From Euryarchaeota archaeon UBA102 (lineage in GTDB: Archaea; Thermoplasmatota; Poseidoniia; MGIII; CG-Epi1), in contig DAHL01000025.1 of assembly GCA_002509225.1 (NCBI GenBank), positions 34,543 through 60,278 of the forward strand: 25,736 nt of DNA. Direction: 5' to 3'. The notes below the pieces were generated by a model that ran no database searches, had not been told where the DNA came from, and saw nothing but the letters and a program-made list of their open reading frames with translations. Of this stretch, positions 24,510 through 25,736 are shown one piece after another (positions within the stretch are counted from its first letter, which is position 1; every line of letters begins with the position of its first letter). The position numbers and the translations under genes are program-made.

Positions 24510-25736
24510 GTGCCCAAAAAAAGCAAAGACCAAAAGTCAGTAGCCAAAAACGTACCAACAATCGGTAGCTATAGTCCTACAGATTTAGAAACTGAAATTT
24601 TTGATTATTGGTCTAAAAACGACATTTTCGCTAAAAGTATGGAGCAACGAAAGGGAGCAAAACCTTTCGTATTTTTAGAAGGGCCACCGACTGCAAACGG
24701 AAAGCCAGGAATTCACCATGTCATGGCGAGAACATTCAAAGATTTGGTCTGTCGTTGGAAAACAATGCAGGGCTTTTTAGTTGAACGTAAGGCTGGCTGG
24801 GATACGCACGGGTTACCTGTAGAAATCGAAGTTCAAAAACGATTAGACTTAGGAACAAACCAAGAAATCGAACAATACGGTATTGAAAAATTCAATAAAG
24901 CATGCCAAGAGTCTGTTTGGACGTACGAAGAGGAATGGAGGAAGATGACAGAACGAATGGCGTTCTGGGTCGACTTAGAGAATCCTTACGTAACTTTACA
25001 CAACGATTACATCGAAAGTGCATGGTGGTCTCTCAAAAAAATGTGGGAGAAAGGACTTCTGTATCAAGATTACAAAGTTTTACCATATTGTCCCCAAACC
25101 GGTACAAGCTATTCGAGTCATGAAGTTGCATTAGGCTACAAAGAAGTCGAAGAACCTTCGGTATTTATCAAATTTAAATTAGTAGATGACCAAGCTTCTG
25201 TCTTAGCATGGACAACGACCCCGTGGACTTTACCGGGAAACGTTGGTTTAGCGGTCGGTAAAGATGTTTCATACAGCCGCGTCAAAATATTGGAAAAACC
25301 ACAAAGTTGGCAAGGTCCGGGTGGGGCTGAAGTAGGCGAAGAGATAATTTTAGCATCAGATCTTCTATCTAACTGTTTACGCCATCAGGTGGATATCATT
25401 GAAGAATTCAAAGGAGATGCTCTCGTTGGCCGTTCCTATGAACCTCTTTTCAAAGATGCGATTGAGAAAGGAGATAGCACATCTGCATGGACTATTGTCG
25501 AAGCTGATTTTGTAACAACCACAGATGGTACAGGCGTTGTTCACACTGCAGTTATGTATGGTGAAGAAGATTTCAATCTAGGAAGAGACGTAGGCTTTCC
25601 AGAGCAACATACTGTGGATAAAACTGGTAAATTCGTTTCAGGTACACACCCAGATTTAGATGGCCGATATGTCAAAGATTGTGACGAAGATATTATCAAT
25701 CTATTAGATCGCAACAATTCACTTTATAGAACAGAA
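24510..25736 (+). CDS. ileS: isoleucyl-tRNA synthetase (5' part, runs off window)
   Basis: Charges tRNA-Ile. The first 409 codons are present and the frame is open to the right edge. The class I signature appears as GPPTANGKPGIHHVMAR, followed by GWDTHGLPVEIEVQK, which are IleS-type rather than ValS/LeuS-type. WAWW-like and AWTTTPWTLPGN mark the connective editing (CP1) domain, and DGTGVVHTAVMYGEEDF the editing pocket. The start is GTG 24510 with GGAG 5 nt upstream. An ATG at 24499 is in another frame and stops after 14 codons. The KMSKS motif lies beyond the window. Confidence 0.94.
   Translation, partial: MPKKSKDQKSVAKNVPTIGSYSPTDLETEIFDYWSKNDIFAKSMEQRKGAKPFVFLEGPPTANGKPGIHHVMARTFKDLVCRWKTMQGFLVERKAGWDTHGLPVEIEVQKRLDLGTNQEIEQYGIEKFNKACQESVWTYEEEWRKMTERMAFWVDLENPYVTLHNDYIESAWWSLKKMWEKGLLYQDYKVLPYCPQTGTSYSSHEVALGYKEVEEPSVFIKFKLVDDQASVLAWTTTPWTLPGNVGLAVGKDVSYSRVKILEKPQSWQGPGGAEVGEEIILASDLLSNCLRHQVDIIEEFKGDALVGRSYEPLFKDAIEKGDSTSAWTIVEADFVTTTDGTGVVHTAVMYGEEDFNLGRDVGFPEQHTVDKTGKFVSGTHPDLDGRYVKDCDEDIINLLDRNNSLYRTE

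Noticed and set aside
24499..24543. ATG start for ileS
   Set aside because: It is in a different frame and ends at a stop after 14 codons; GTG 24510 is in frame and has a good ribosome binding site.
24902..25123. 73-codon plus-strand frame
   Set aside because: It lies inside the ileS reading frame, which is continuous and clearly recognisable.

Overview
The window looks like chromosome of a low-GC marine planktonic euryarchaeon, most likely Marine Group II (Candidatus Poseidoniales) or the related Group III. The domain call rests on archaeal gene sets (RNA polymerase subunit L, NusG/Spt5, archaeal-type Trm1 and TruD, a two-subunit-type GMP synthase, PyrB+PyrI), the archaeal cluster ftsZ-secE-spt5-rpl11, and TATA-like boxes about 25 nt before many start codons (leaderless or short-leader transcription). 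The narrower placement is inference. I see no CRISPR array, insertion sequence or prophage.

Layout. 1-1649 (-): a partial secreted M28 metallopeptidase lipoprotein. 1727-5320 (+): a small membrane protein, then an RND-superfamily transporter with a DUF454/YbaN-like membrane domain spliced into its middle. 5377-6742 (+): pyrB-pyrI, catalytic and regulatory chains of aspartate carbamoyltransferase. 6739-9989 (-): ftsZ-secE-spt5-rpl11-carbamate kinase, a tightly packed information/division operon; carbamate kinase sits where ribosomal protein L1 is often found and converges on pyrI with interlocked stop codons. 10113-16902 (+): an operon-like set of a giant acidic secreted protein (about 1840 residues, repetitive), a single-pass membrane protein and a Cas4-like protein carrying a transmembrane hairpin and lacking key nuclease residues. 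16951-20799 (+): THEP1-type NTPase with a Cys4 insertion, trm1, rpoL, truD and a GYF_2-domain protein. 20808-23105 (-): thioredoxin, then orn-epimerase-DsrE as a translationally coupled trio. 23151-24301 (+): GMP synthase PPase subunit and a 66-residue protein. 24323-24399 (-): elongator tRNA-Met. 24510-end (+): isoleucyl-tRNA synthetase, cut by the window edge.

How the genes fit together. Most are housekeeping: pyrimidine and purine nucleotide synthesis, tRNA modification and charging, transcription, secretion and cell division. The unusual material is at the envelope: the RND/DUF454 fusion and the three-gene set of giant exoprotein, anchor and membrane Cas4-like protein. That three-gene set is the best candidate here for an undescribed system; its function is unknown and any role is inference.

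Genes are dense. Most neighbours overlap by 1-4 bases or are separated by less than 60 bases, and no gene-free stretch exceeds about 125 bases.
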